Shown here: piece by piece, positions 45,401 to 52,095 of the stretch
Position numbering within the stretch: position 1 is the first letter of the stretch
How the letters are laid out: each line of letters opens with the position of its first letter
Source of the DNA: Platerodrilus igneus
Taxonomy: Eukaryota; Arthropoda; Insecta; Coleoptera; Lycidae
Direction: 5' to 3'
DNA: 64,000 bases
NCBI GenBank assembly: GCA_036346225.1
Contig: JARFIW010000668.1
Location: 682,001-746,000 of the forward strand
Program-made: the position numbers and the translations under genes
The notes under the pieces: generated by a model
The model's database searches: none
The model's input: only the letters and a program-made list of their open reading frames with translations
What the model was told of the DNA's origin: nothing

Positions 45401-48400
45401 CCACCGCCGGCCGTGATGGTGTTAAAGTAAAACACATCATAGGTGCAGACTGGCAAGAAGTCCTCCGTCTACTGAACAACATTTTATTTTTGTAGGAAGA
45501 CAACCCACGACCTGGAGGATAAATTGTACGGTGCTACTACGAAAGGACGGCAAGGATGCAGCTTGTCAGATAGTTCTACAGACAGCTGACTATCACTTCT
45601 GTTTTGAGCAGGTTATATTGGAGAATAGTGGACCAAAAGCTCAGGACGCCCGTACGACTCACACCCCGCCAAAAAGGCTTCGTCTCCAAAGTGGGGTGCT
45701 TCAACAACGTCCACATCCTGAACGAGTCGCTGCCGCACTCAAAGCAAAGGGAGTGGCCTGGTCTTAGTGCAGATAGATATCACCAAGGCACTTGATACGA
45801 TGCCGCACTACACCATGATATCTGCAGTAAGAGCGAAAGGTCTTCCACGTCAGGTGGTACGAGTAGTGAATGACGGATATCAGGATGTGGCTACTACGAT
45901 TAAAGTCGGTACAACCGAATTACCTCAACGCCTCCAACGGTGAGTCATGCAAGGCGACCCTCTTTCGCCGTTACTTTTTAATCTAGTACTGGAGTCTTTA
46001 CTAGAAGAGTTGGAAAATCAACCTGGGTACAAGATCAACGCCCAAACCAGTATGTCTTGCCTGGCCTTCGCAAACGATTTGATACTCGTAGCAGGCACGG
46101 TGCCACAAGCAAGACGTGAGCTAGAAATAACAGAAACATACCTACGAAGCTTAAGCATGTTTATCAACACAAGTAAGTGCGCTTGCTGCAAAATTATAAA
46201 CACACGAGAATCCTGGTATCTAGCTGACCCCGAGTTGAGATCGATCAATGGTGATGTCATCTTGTACTCTAGCGCGGGTGACTGCTTAACCTACCTCGGA
46301 ATGAATACATCGCCTTGGGCAAGCCTTCACCACCAACGAGGCCTATTGGGGGACCTAGCCAACACGCTCGCTCGGGTCCAGAGGCATGCACTAAAACTCC
46401 ATCAGGAGGTAGAACTATTTACCAGATTCCTGGTCCCACACTACCTGTATAGGCTGGTGGTAGCAGTTCCACCAGCTAAGTTATTGCAGGAACTTGACCA
46501 GGAGCTACGTGTAGTGATCCGCAATATATACCACCTACCGCAATCCACAACCAATGGACTGCTATATAGCGATAGGCGAGACGCGGACTAAGAATCCCAA
46601 AGCTCGAGATAATAGTCACCTCTGCAGCCCTAAAAGCAGGTATAAAATTTATTAATAGTGAAGACGCTGTCATGAAAGCTCTAGCGAAGGGCACAAGCTT
46701 GGAAAGCCGTCTCAAGCGAAACGCCTCCGGAGTTCGACTAAATTGACCGGTTTTGGAAAGTGGTCTCATCCGCTGGAAGAGATCGGCCAAAAAACTGGAG
46801 CATGACAGGTGGGCCGGCTAGAGTTCGCAAGGCAAGTCGGTCGCGGCGCTCACCGGCGACAGATTTGCCAACGCATGGCTTTATGATCCCACGCTCCTGA
46901 AGCCATGCCGTCAACTAACACCTGATGCTTTTATAACGTGTTTTGCCCGATTTGTCTTTCGCCGCGGTCTACCTCACTCTGTTTATTGTGATTGTAGTAG
47001 GAATTTCTTAGGAGTATCGCGTTTAATATACAAAAGCTCTCGTTTTTTAAAGGATGATGATTTATTATCTGCCCTCACCTCGCGTCACGTCAGATGAATT
47101 TATAACACCCCCATGCTCCAAATTTTGGAGGTACGTGGAAGTCTGGTGTAAAATCAGCTGAACTGTTCTTGACATGTACTTTCGGAAGTTTTGAGCAACT
47201 TGCTACAATGTTTATCCGCATAGAATGTTGTCAATATTTGTCCTTTATGCCTCCTTTCCTCCGATCCGAACGACGATATTAATTATTTCACTCCAAACCA
47301 CTTTTTGATTGGCGGTTCCATTTTAAGTCACCCGAGCTTGCGTTAGATGAATCTCTACCTACGTTCTCAGTGGCACCGCGCTTGTGAATTTATGCAATAA
47401 TTTTGGCTGGTTAGAGGAGTATTTACATACACTCACTCAACGAAACGAAGGGATTCGTCTTTCGTACGACTTAAACGCCGGAGGACTTAGTTTATAGTAC
47501 TGGAATAAACACCACCCCATTAGCTTGGAATCTTGGGCGGGTTATCAAAATATTTCCAAGCTGTGGCGGAATCGTGCGCGTGGCTTTAATTAAAACCACC
47601 AACGGAGCTCTTATTAGTCCGGTAAACAAACTTCTACCTCTCCCCATTTATTAAATTCAATTATAATTTTTTATTTTTTCTTTGTTTGATTTATTTAGTT
47701 TAGATTTGGATGCGTTCTCTCGTTTCTCTTGTAAACCCGAGTATCGACGAGATAACCATTCCCTAGTTGGGAGAAAATGCTCAACTACTATTACTGTTTC
47801 GGAGGAAATGGACTATTACCTAGGTGTTAGAGATAGAGGTAGCGAAATTATAATTAACTTGCACAACAAAAGTTACTTACTCAAACTGCATAGCACTTGT
47901 AGGTCGGTCTATCTTGTTGGATGCACCCCTAGAGCGGCAGTTCGGCACTGTTTAGTTGTAGCACTAGCCCAGGCACACAAAGCACGCATAGGAAGGAAGC
48001 AGGGGGAAAATTATAAGGATTAATTGAGATACAACCGAGTTTTTAACTCGGTCGCGAACTTCTTAAGCATTAGTGATGATGCTAGAATGTGCCACAGCAT
48101 CGGGCAACTCCACGAATATGCGCTGAACGGGGAACGGCGCAACATAAGTAAAAGAGATATACGAAGTAAAATATCCCAAAGAAGGAAACCCGGATACTAA
48201 ATCCAAGAGAGCTCCAGTTGTTAGGAATGAATTATTGTAGGACTATATTCGAAACTGTTAAACTTGGGGTTTCATGAAAATGTTTAGCATCAACTAAGCA
48301 TTTAAAAGATACGGTTTTAGATTAATTAAAGAAAAAAAAAAACTATTACTACTTTTATATATGATAACTTAGACATAGAGCAGAGTGGAAAATAAAATTT

Positions 48401-49739
48401 ACAGAAGAAGACAGACTCGAGTGTATAGACTGGATTAAAAGATATGCAGAAAAACTAAAGAGTTAGCTCGAGATTGAAGACATGACGAGCTATATCACAT
48501 CAACCTTTACATAATGAATAAGAAAGACCGAAATATAGACAAATATAACTAAAATATCAACGTGTGTTTTATTTAATTTAAATTAACTACAAAAATAATT
48601 GTATTAAATAGACGTCAAGTTTCAAGAGATGCTCGCCGATACATCGAAGTGGGCGGTGTAAAGAATCTGTACTGTACAGGGGATTAAGACTTCCGATTTT
48701 GTCCCCAGTCTATAAAAAATACGCCATAAATGGTTTGGACAGTGATAAACTTGTAACACCATTACCAATTTTTTTTTTAGTAATCAGCACTTGGATTTAC
48801 TTCTTATAGGTTACAGTTTGACAACTTTTAGTAATATATTGTAGATTTTCGCACTTAGAAGAATTGAATCGGAGAACGTTTAAAGAAGTGCGTCATATTT
48901 ATACATTAAATTTAGTATTATTTACATTAAAAATCAATCAAAGTGAATTTCTGAAATATTTGGGGTTATATAAATGTTATTAAAATAGTAGATTACTAAA
49001 TTCCAATCTTATTTACTATGTAATTTAATATGGGGCATTGTTTGAGGTCAGAAGATAAAATTGGAATAGGAGACGTTTTTGAATAGAAAATTTTATTTAA
49101 AAAGTATCGTAGTTTGTAGTGCTTACTGATTACATAGTTGCATCACTTTAAACGTTTTAGTTTTAGCTACTTATTTATATGGTTTCTACTAATGCATAAA
49201 TTTTATTATGTATTTTAGGATAGTATTCCTGCTCGCATCAAAAACGTTCACATAGTAAACGAACCTTACATTTTTAATATAGTATTCAACTTGTTCAAGC
49301 CATTTCTAAAAGAAAAGCTAAAAAGCCGTATCAAATTTCATGGAACAAATCGTAAGTCGCTACACGAATTTATAAGCCCAGATCGTTTGCCGCCCGTATA
49401 CGGAGGTACCCTTGACACACCTAGGATTGAAGGTGGTCAATGGTATGATCTTCTCATCTTAGCCGATAAAGAATACGTAGGTATGGATATTTTTAATGCG
49501 TTTTAGCAGAAACGCCTTCTTAATTTTGAAAATGTATACTTGACTCTTAACAAAAGTTTAAATGGTCTTCTTAGTTAATAAATATATTCTCTTTTCTTAA
49601 AATTACTTTTTGTCTATCAGATCAAATATTTGTAAAAAGCCTTCACTTTAACTTCATTATGGTAAACCAGCAATTTTTAATGTATTTTCTTTTTACAGCT
49701 ATCAACTCATATGGATACAAGAAGAAACCATCCAAGTAG
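24252..49739 (+). CDS. CRAL-TRIO lipid-transfer protein (alpha-TTP/clavesin-like), six exons
   Basis: join(24252-24420, 39480-39574, 39625-39778, 39826-40019, 49219-49480, 49699-49739) gives 915 nt, an open frame of 304 codons plus stop, with GT-AG at every junction. Residues 25-88 form the CRAL-TRIO N-terminal three-helix part (D-L-S-P-E-M-K-E-I-A-R-K-E-L-R-E, then L-V-K-F-L-R-P-C-K-Y-Y). Residues 130-285 form the lipid-binding domain, with V-V-I-F-D-M-D-G-L, V-H-I-V-N-E-P-Y-I-F-N and F-K-P-F-L-K-E-K-L near a V-Y-G-G-T-L-D end. The family carries tocopherol, retinal or phosphoinositides in the cytosol; the ligand here is unknown. Length is normal. ATG 24252 is the first in-frame start and sits 12 bases past a TAG acceptor-like site, so an upstream noncoding exon is likely. 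Introns 1 (15.1 kb) and 4 (9.2 kb) are full of transposons. Confidence 0.88.
24766..26034 (+). mobile_element. mariner element, complete but inactive
   Basis: Flanked by TA at 24764-24765 and 26035-26036. Terminal inverted repeats start CGAAGGTCGTT(C/T)AATA(G/A)GT and extend to about 28 bp with mismatches. The 1269-bp length is standard for mariner. It lies in intron 1 of the CRAL-TRIO gene. Confidence 0.93.
24920..25968 (+). pseudogene. mariner transposase, frameshifted
   Basis: A cut-and-paste transposase of the IS630-Tc1-mariner superfamily. The N-terminal helix-turn-helix region is at F-R-A-V-I-K-H, L-T-A-K-E-I-K-A-E-L and V-Y-N-W-V. The catalytic domain has A-D-E-T-W-I-H (first Asp, 25400), F-F-H-Q-E-N-P-R-V-H-T where the usual second Asp is Glu, and D-L-T-P-S-D-F-F (third Asp) 34 residues on, the mariner DD34D spacing. 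The ending L-K-G-D-Y-V-E-K is conserved. Frameshifts near 25175, 25245 and 25760 and the D to E change make it inactive. Confidence 0.92.
26865..27448 (-). pseudogene. piggyBac transposase, C-terminal fragment
   Basis: K-G-E-T-I-G-K-Y-R-N-D-I-L-V, then Y-M-R-G-V-D-R-K-D-Q-M with the third catalytic Asp, Y-Y-P-C-E-R-K-K-L-R-W-Y-K-K, and a cysteine-containing tail (K-C-K-I-C ... N-E-C-F-A-L-Y) typical of piggyBac C-terminal zinc-binding domains. It is interrupted at 27448 by the LINE insertion and continues at 29870. Confidence 0.9.
27449..29869 (+). mobile_element. LINE copy D inserted in piggyBac, TSD TACCTCCC
   Basis: The eight-base duplication TACCTCCC is at 27449-27456 and 29862-29869; the element itself is 27457-29861. 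It is 5'-truncated inside the RT. V-D-L-E-K-A-F-D-N-V is followed by F-A-D-Y (second catalytic Asp lost to Tyr) and the C-terminal domain to about 28560. A second, more decayed C-terminal domain lies at 29360-29855, and the 3' UTR unit near 28575-28790 recurs at 29180-29360, so the copy has an internal duplication. It ends in ATGATGATGA just before the target copy, as in this LINE family elsewhere in the window. Confidence 0.87.
28860..29056 (+). repeat. 200-bp interspersed repeat, copy 2
   Basis: Matches 14328-14540 in order and orientation. It lies inside LINE copy D between the two C-terminal domains. Confidence 0.7.
29870..30131 (-). pseudogene. piggyBac transposase, central fragment
   Basis: Minus strand from 30131: R-H-K-Y-G-I-K-L-Y-V-L directly continues the F-I-K-N-K that ends at 36258 across the BEL insertion. 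After broken frames it reads G-H/D-H-S-L-F-I-D-N-Y with the second catalytic Asp, then C-T-G-T-L-N-P-K-R-R-E-L-P-G-E, and stops at the LINE insertion. Confidence 0.88.
30137..30538 (+). repeat. BEL 5' LTR
   Basis: Nearly identical to 35851-36252. A 66-codon frame inside it is not a gene. Confidence 0.92.
31274..32877 (+). pseudogene. BEL gag and protease, frameshifted
   Basis: The first frame (31274-31759) begins M-A-P-K-K-I-Q and ends within the gag core; one base lost near 31755 moves the rest to the frame ending at 32877 (L-K-I-I-K-S-V-P-I, then Y-N-A-L-R-E-R-F). Zinc-knuckle-like cysteines and histidines follow (H-C-P-S-C-K-G-N-H; C-L-N-C-L-R-T-D-H; C-R-T-C-A-K-P-H-H). The aspartic protease site reads L-L-D-P-G-S-Q-A-S-F, with Pro where families have Ser or Thr after the catalytic Asp. 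The 735-base leader between LTR and gag (30539-31273) has no gene. Confidence 0.9.
32890..33990 (+). pseudogene. BEL linker and reverse transcriptase, frameshifted
   Basis: A short frame (32892-33137) has W-N-S-P-G-T-I-D-M-L-L-G-A-D. The RT frame 33213-33863 follows, with K-I-R-V-V-F-D-A-S-A, L-N-D, Q-L-A-G-P and Y-G-I-K-S-S-P-Y-L-A. After a frameshift at about 33860 comes L-Y-I-D-D-F-V-A-G-G-D, the catalytic box, intact. Stops near 33990 and 34110 follow. Confidence 0.9.
34200..35609 (+). pseudogene. BEL RNase H and zinc-binding part of integrase; catalytic core missing
   Basis: RNase H blocks: F-C-D-A-S-E-V-G-Y-A-A-V-V-Y, then R-L-E-L-C-A-A-V-L-L, a frameshift, and A-W-S-D-S-T-V-A-L-T-W-I. 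The 342-codon frame (34581-35609) continues through N-P-A-D-P-A-S-R-G and the integrase H-H-C-C finger (H-E-R-Y-C-H ... C-H-R-C). It then jumps in frame from A-R-I-T-Q-I-K to T-A-H-G-T-L-K-R-P, the last residues of Pol. The whole integrase DDE core between is deleted. Confidence 0.9.
35851..36252 (+). repeat. BEL 3' LTR
   Basis: Matches the 5' LTR from TGTTACG to CCAATTAAACCA. Confidence 0.92.
36258..36533 (-). pseudogene. piggyBac transposase, catalytic-domain fragment
   Basis: Minus strand: D-Y-W-K-T-D-A-L-F-N, M-S-R-D-C-F-L-I-I-L-K-C-L-H-F, D-R-I-N-K-I-R-P, and D-E-S-M-I-L-W-R-G with the first catalytic Asp, ending F-I-K-N-K at the BEL junction. Confidence 0.9.
36534..38364. mobile_element. 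1.83-kb insertion in piggyBac, TG...CA ends, TSD TTGT
   Basis: TTGT at 36530-36533 and 38365-38368 flanks an AT-rich insert starting TGCACCTTACTC and ending GCATGTTACA. It splits the piggyBac N-I-Q / D-Y-W-K-T-D sequence. Both ends fold: CTTACTCTTTT pairs with AAAAGAGTAAG at the left, and TGTAACATGC pairs with GCATGTTACA at the right. TG...CA ends with a 4-bp duplication suit a solo LTR, though 1.8 kb is long. No transposase is seen. A minisatellite of ATACTTGACCGGAGAATA-type units lies at 37655-37735. Confidence 0.65.
37655..37735. repeat. GACCGGAG minisatellite
   Basis: About five units combining TACTTGACCGGAG and AATAAACCGGAGGA inside the 36534-38364 insert. The overlapping minus ORFs only reflect the repeat. 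Confidence 0.75.
38365..38918 (-). pseudogene. piggyBac transposase, N-terminal fragment
   Basis: Minus frame from 38918: acidic N-terminus (D-D-E-Y-D-F-D-E-S-E-N-E-Y-L-P-N-D-D) and the L-W-L-D-N-P-D-L-K-Q-F region, then a frameshift near 38545 and T-G-V-G-A-N-S-R-I-T-R-W-K-P-L-T-V-P-E-L with L-R-T-N-Q-I-Q before the 1.83-kb insertion. Confidence 0.88.
39480..40019 (+). CDS. CRAL-TRIO gene, coding exons 2-4
   Basis: Three exons with short introns (50 and 47 bases). Exon 2 (39480-39574) completes E-E-S-E-L-N-A-P; exon 3 (39625-39778) has A-F-K-I-K-H-A; exon 4 (39826-40019) carries the V-V-I-F-D-M-D-G-L core of the lipid-binding domain. Donors are GTAAGT, GTAAGT and GTAGTT; acceptors end TTTTTGTAG, ATTTTAG and CTTTGTAG. 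Confidence 0.88.
40020..42187. other. CRAL-TRIO intron 4, left part, noncoding
   Basis: AT-rich sequence with a G-run (GGGGGGGG) near 41569 and no supportable ORF, RNA gene or named repeat. Confidence 0.4.
42188..42308 (+). promoter_or_regulatory. structured R2 5' leader using 28S-derived bases
   Basis: GACTCTCTTAAGGT (42189-42202) can pair with ACCTAAGAGTC (42297-42307) with two bulged bases, enclosing a CTCCAT/ATGGAG hairpin (about 42233-42250). R2 transcripts are known to free their 5' ends with an HDV-like ribozyme, in some species cutting inside 28S. Whether this fold is such a ribozyme is not shown. Confidence 0.4.
42393..43067 (+). pseudogene. R2-like ORF, zinc-finger and Myb-like N-terminus
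   Basis: From M-L-S-T-K-N-E-E: C-R-M-C-L ... H-L-K-D-Y-H, then C-S-S-C. After a frameshift near 42755 comes a second finger, C-P-V-C-N-K-T-Y with H-Y-A-H, and the block M-S-E-T-I-S-N-K-T-A-K-Q-L-R-D-K-R, the R2 Myb-like DNA-binding segment. In-frame stops occur at 42820 and 42948. These domains bind the rDNA target in active R2. Confidence 0.8.
43068..44643 (+). mobile_element. 5'-truncated LINE of another family inserted in the R2-like element
   Basis: CAAGAGCTT at 43059-43067 recurs at 44644-44652; removal rejoins the R2 frame at R-Y-K-S-L-R. Decayed RT: W-P-N-V-L-N-Q-L-K-I-L-N-Y-P, I-I-Q-S-Y-L-S, then F-A-Y-A-D-D-L-T-F-L at about 43300 with the catalytic pair intact. The 186-codon frame 43713-44273 carries the C-terminal finger C-P-C ... 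E-T-P-E-H-L-L-Y-H-C. The 3' end has AATAAAG and CATACATACATTC. It resembles jockey/R1-type LINEs. Confidence 0.83.
44653..46910 (+). pseudogene. R2-like ORF, reverse transcriptase and start of endonuclease region
   Basis: Broken frames. The linker frame 44698-45120 is followed by decayed fingers, then M-Q-G-D-P-L-S-P-L-L-F-N-L-V-L-E-S-L at 45947, C-L-A-F-A-N-D-L-I-L-V where the first Asp of the F-A-D-D catalytic pair is Asn, W-Y-L-A-D-P-E-L-R, and G-D-C-L-T-Y-L-G. The thumb runs to 46590, and beyond a frameshift K-L-E-I-I-V-T-S-A-A-L-K-A-G-I-K-F and F-A-N-A-W-L-Y-D-P-T-L-L-K-P-C. The restriction-like endonuclease is absent. Confidence 0.85.
46911..47640 (+). mobile_element. fragment of a second BEL/Pao element, integrase to end of Pol
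   Basis: Broken frames read L-T-P-D-A-F-I, F-V-F-R-R-G-L-P-H-S-V-Y-C-D (the second Asp region of the integrase core), F-L-K-D-D-D-L-L-S-A-L, F-T-P-N-H-F-L-I-G-G, and finally N-T-T-P-L-A-W-N-L-G-R-V-I-K-I-F-P with V-V/I-R-V-A-L-I-K-T-T-N-G and V-N-K-L-L-P-L-P, the Pol C-terminus. It covers the part missing from the BEL at 30137-36252 but appears too diverged to be its lost piece. It joins R2 sequence directly at the left. Confidence 0.75.
47682..48023 (+). CDS. hypothetical ORF, 113 codons
   Basis: An open frame after a T-rich TTTATTTAG. I do not recognise it. The middle (I-T-V-S-E-E-M-D-Y-Y-L-G-V-R-D-R-G-S-E) looks protein-like and the end is basic. It follows a BEL Pol remnant, so it may belong to that element's 3' region. 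It could equally be chance. Confidence 0.2.
   Translation: MFDLFSLDLDAFSRFSCKPEYRRDNHSLVGRKCSTTITVSEEMDYYLGVRDRGSEIIINLHNKSYLLKLHSTCRSVYLVGCTPRAAVRHCLVVALAQAHKARIGRKQGENYKD
48030..49218. other. CRAL-TRIO intron 4, right part, noncoding
   Basis: AT-rich. One short hairpin, ACCGAGTT/AACTCGGT, at 48033-48051. Nothing else recognised. Confidence 0.35.
49219..49480 (+). CDS. CRAL-TRIO gene, coding exon 5
   Basis: Begins after TATTTTAG with D-S-I-P-A-R-I-K-N-V-H-I-V-N, the most conserved part of the family, and ends at the GTATGG donor at 49481. The phase matches exons 4 and 6. Confidence 0.88.
49699..49739 (+). CDS. CRAL-TRIO gene, last coding exon
   Basis: A 41-base exon after CTTTTTACAG encodes A-I-N-S-Y-G-Y-K-K-K-P-S-K and stop. 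The basic tail is typical of short C-termini in this family. Confidence 0.75.
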
Positions 49740-50079
49740 CCTAGCGCTTTTTAATTTTTAAGTTTTATGTGTCTAGCCTTTGCATTTACTTGTTTTAAGA
49801 AATTCATGTTATCAATTTTATATATAGATTTATATATAGGTACTGTGTTGTTATTGGAACTTTTAAAAAATATTATTTGTACTTATAAAGTATTACATAA
49901 ACTTGAAGTGGCTATAAATTTTAAATGTAACAAATGACTGACGCTGCGAGTTTTTTAAAACTGATGTATTTATTAAATAACATTATTTCCTGATTTTCGT
50001 TTTTTATTTTTTCCTTCGCATTGCATGTGTAATAATGTAACAAAGTACAAAACATTTTAAAATGATAACTTAGGAAAAA

Positions 50080-51405
50080 TTAATATTCTTCGTCTCCTTT
50101 GCCTTCGTCATAACCAGAATCCATTTCAACTTCTTTATCATCTTTCTTTAGTACGGTAGTATCTTCGCGTGCCTCAGAAAACGTCTTCTTCCATATCTTC
50201 ACCAACGTTCCAATGTACAAAAGCTCGTTTGCCATACACTAAATCAAACTTATAATTAAGCCGACCCCAATCTTCCACAATAGCAGTGGTATTTGAGATC
50301 AAACATACTGCTTTTTGCACTTTAGCCAAATAACCTCCTGGTATAACTGTAGGTAGTTGATAGTTAATGCCAACTTTCATACCGGTTGGGCACCAATCGT
50401 CAAATTGTATTGTACATTTGGTTTTTATAGTACCAATAACTGCGTTTACGTCCTTAGGTATAAAACACAACACCCCATGTATTTACCATGTCGTTGAACG
50501 CATTTTACCATTTGATTTGCGGGTCAAAGCAAGCATTAGTAATTTTTGCCACTGATAGTTGCTCATGATACGCCTTTTTGGCAGAAACTACTGGTGCGTA
50601 TGTAACCAGAAGAAAATAAATGCGTGGGTATGTATGATACTAAATTTGTTTGACAACGGTTAGATCTACGTTTAGATCCCCATCAAACCGACGAAACGTT
50701 GTAACGGAACTCACAATTTGTCAATTAACCTATTTAAATTTGTATACGTAGGTTTTTCAATATCTAAGTTTCTACGGCATATATCTTAAATTGCTTCGTT
50801 GTAAACCATAAAAGCACAGTCAGAAAGTTCCAAAGTGATATGAGTAGTTAGAATTGGATTATATGGTTCTACTACAACTGTTGATACTTGAGGCGCTGGA
50901 TAGATAGCAAATTCTAACTTTGATTTTTTACCATAATCCACTGACAAACGTTCCATTAATAGGGAGGTAAATCCAAAACCCGTTCTTCCCCCAAACGAAT
51001 GAAAAATTAGGAATCCTTGTAAACCTGTGCATTGATCAGCCAATTTTCGTAGACGATCTAATACCAAATCCACTATTTCTGTACTGATTGTATAATGACC
51101 ACGGAAATAATTATTAGCTGCATCTTTTCTTCCTGCTAGTAACTGTTCGGAATGAAATAGCTGTATATGTCTCCGTACGAGCTTCATCAACCACAGTTGG
51201 TTTTAAATCAACAAGAACTGCCCTGGACATGTGCTTTCCGGCATCAGTTACACTAAAAAATGTATTAAAACTATCATCTCCACCTCCTATTCATTTATCA
51301 GAAGGTATTTGCCTGCTTGGTTGGATGCCATGCTTCAAGCAATACAATTCCCAACATGCGTTACCAATTTATGTGCCAGCTTAGCGGACGTGGACTGATA
51401 TTACT
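50080..51405 (-). pseudogene. alpha-tubulin processed pseudogene
   Basis: The minus strand covers alpha-tubulin from about codon 4 to the C-terminal E-E-Y without introns. Landmarks: N-A-C-W-E-L-Y-C-L near 51350, [29 protein letters not shown], the GTP-binding G-G-G-T-G-S-G decayed to [34 protein letters not shown], and a D-E-E-Y end at 50082. Several frameshifts (about 51300, 51190, 50780 and 50470, and at the C-terminus) and stops abolish coding. The lack of introns suggests an mRNA-derived copy. It lies 340 bases past the CRAL-TRIO stop, on the opposite strand. Confidence 0.93.
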
Positions 51406-52060
51406 TCACACAAGTTTATTATAAAGTTCAAGCCGCACAATTAGAAACTTTTGAAATTTATGCAAGAAAATATGTTTCTCTTCTTCTCCCCTTTTGCGCT
51501 CCTTGTCCTCTTCAATACTGTTCTTTCTTTTCTTATTGAATTGTTTTAATCTTTTGAAGTCAGTACATAACAAATAGTACATAGTTGTAGTCTGTCTTAC
51601 TCAACTTGTATATTCCACCCTTCAGTTGTCCTTAAGCAAATAAACTTTACTATAATCAGTGAAGCAACTACTCATGACAGGGCCCGATGTCTTAGGTTTC
51701 TTTGGGGCCGCTGATTCTTACAGTAAAATACAGTTTCTTATACAACTAAATATTAATGTAAATATTACACACTTAATAATTAAAAGTCATACAACATTAA
51801 ATACATTTTTCATTTTAAATAGCGTTTTTTGCTTTAGTTGGTGCAAAAACGTCAGTTACGTCATTTTTCTGTGTTTCTTTGTTTTTAATCCTAAGAAGAG
51901 CAAAATTAACAAGATGGTCTTGCCCAATCGAATGATCAATGATAGTTCTGCTGTTGCAGTTGTAACTGGTAAGTTAAAAGTAAAATAATTAAACCTTTCC
52001 AATGCTGGGAAACTAACAGACAAAGTAAAATGCTCACAAAGAAGCATATTTTCTAACTGC

Positions 52061-52062
<2 letters not shown>
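51406..52062. other. noncoding stretch
   Basis: No gene. A pyrimidine-rich patch (TTCTCTTCTTCTCCCCTTTTG) lies near 51475. A 109-codon frame at 51659-51988 lacks recognisable motifs. Confidence 0.35.

Positions 52063-52095
<33 letters not shown>

Larger units (their letters stand above)
42188..46910 (+). mobile_element. R2-like non-LTR retrotransposon outside rDNA, interrupted and decayed
   Basis: N-terminal zinc fingers and a Myb-like block (42540-43060) and an RT of R2 type (45400-46590) are separated by a later LINE (43068-44643). R2 elements normally sit in 28S rRNA genes. Here the host site is an intron, yet the first bases of the element (42188-42202, TGACTCTCTTAAGGT) equal the 28S sequence just upstream of the R2 cut site plus one base. 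The 3' end is lost: R2 similarity stops near N-A-W-L-Y-D-P-T-L-L-K-P-C at about 46910, where a BEL fragment begins. Confidence 0.85.

Noticed and set aside
48033..48051. ACCGAGTT/AACTCGGT hairpin as a terminator
   Set aside because: Eukaryotic intron context; no transcript end is expected and no T-run logic applies.
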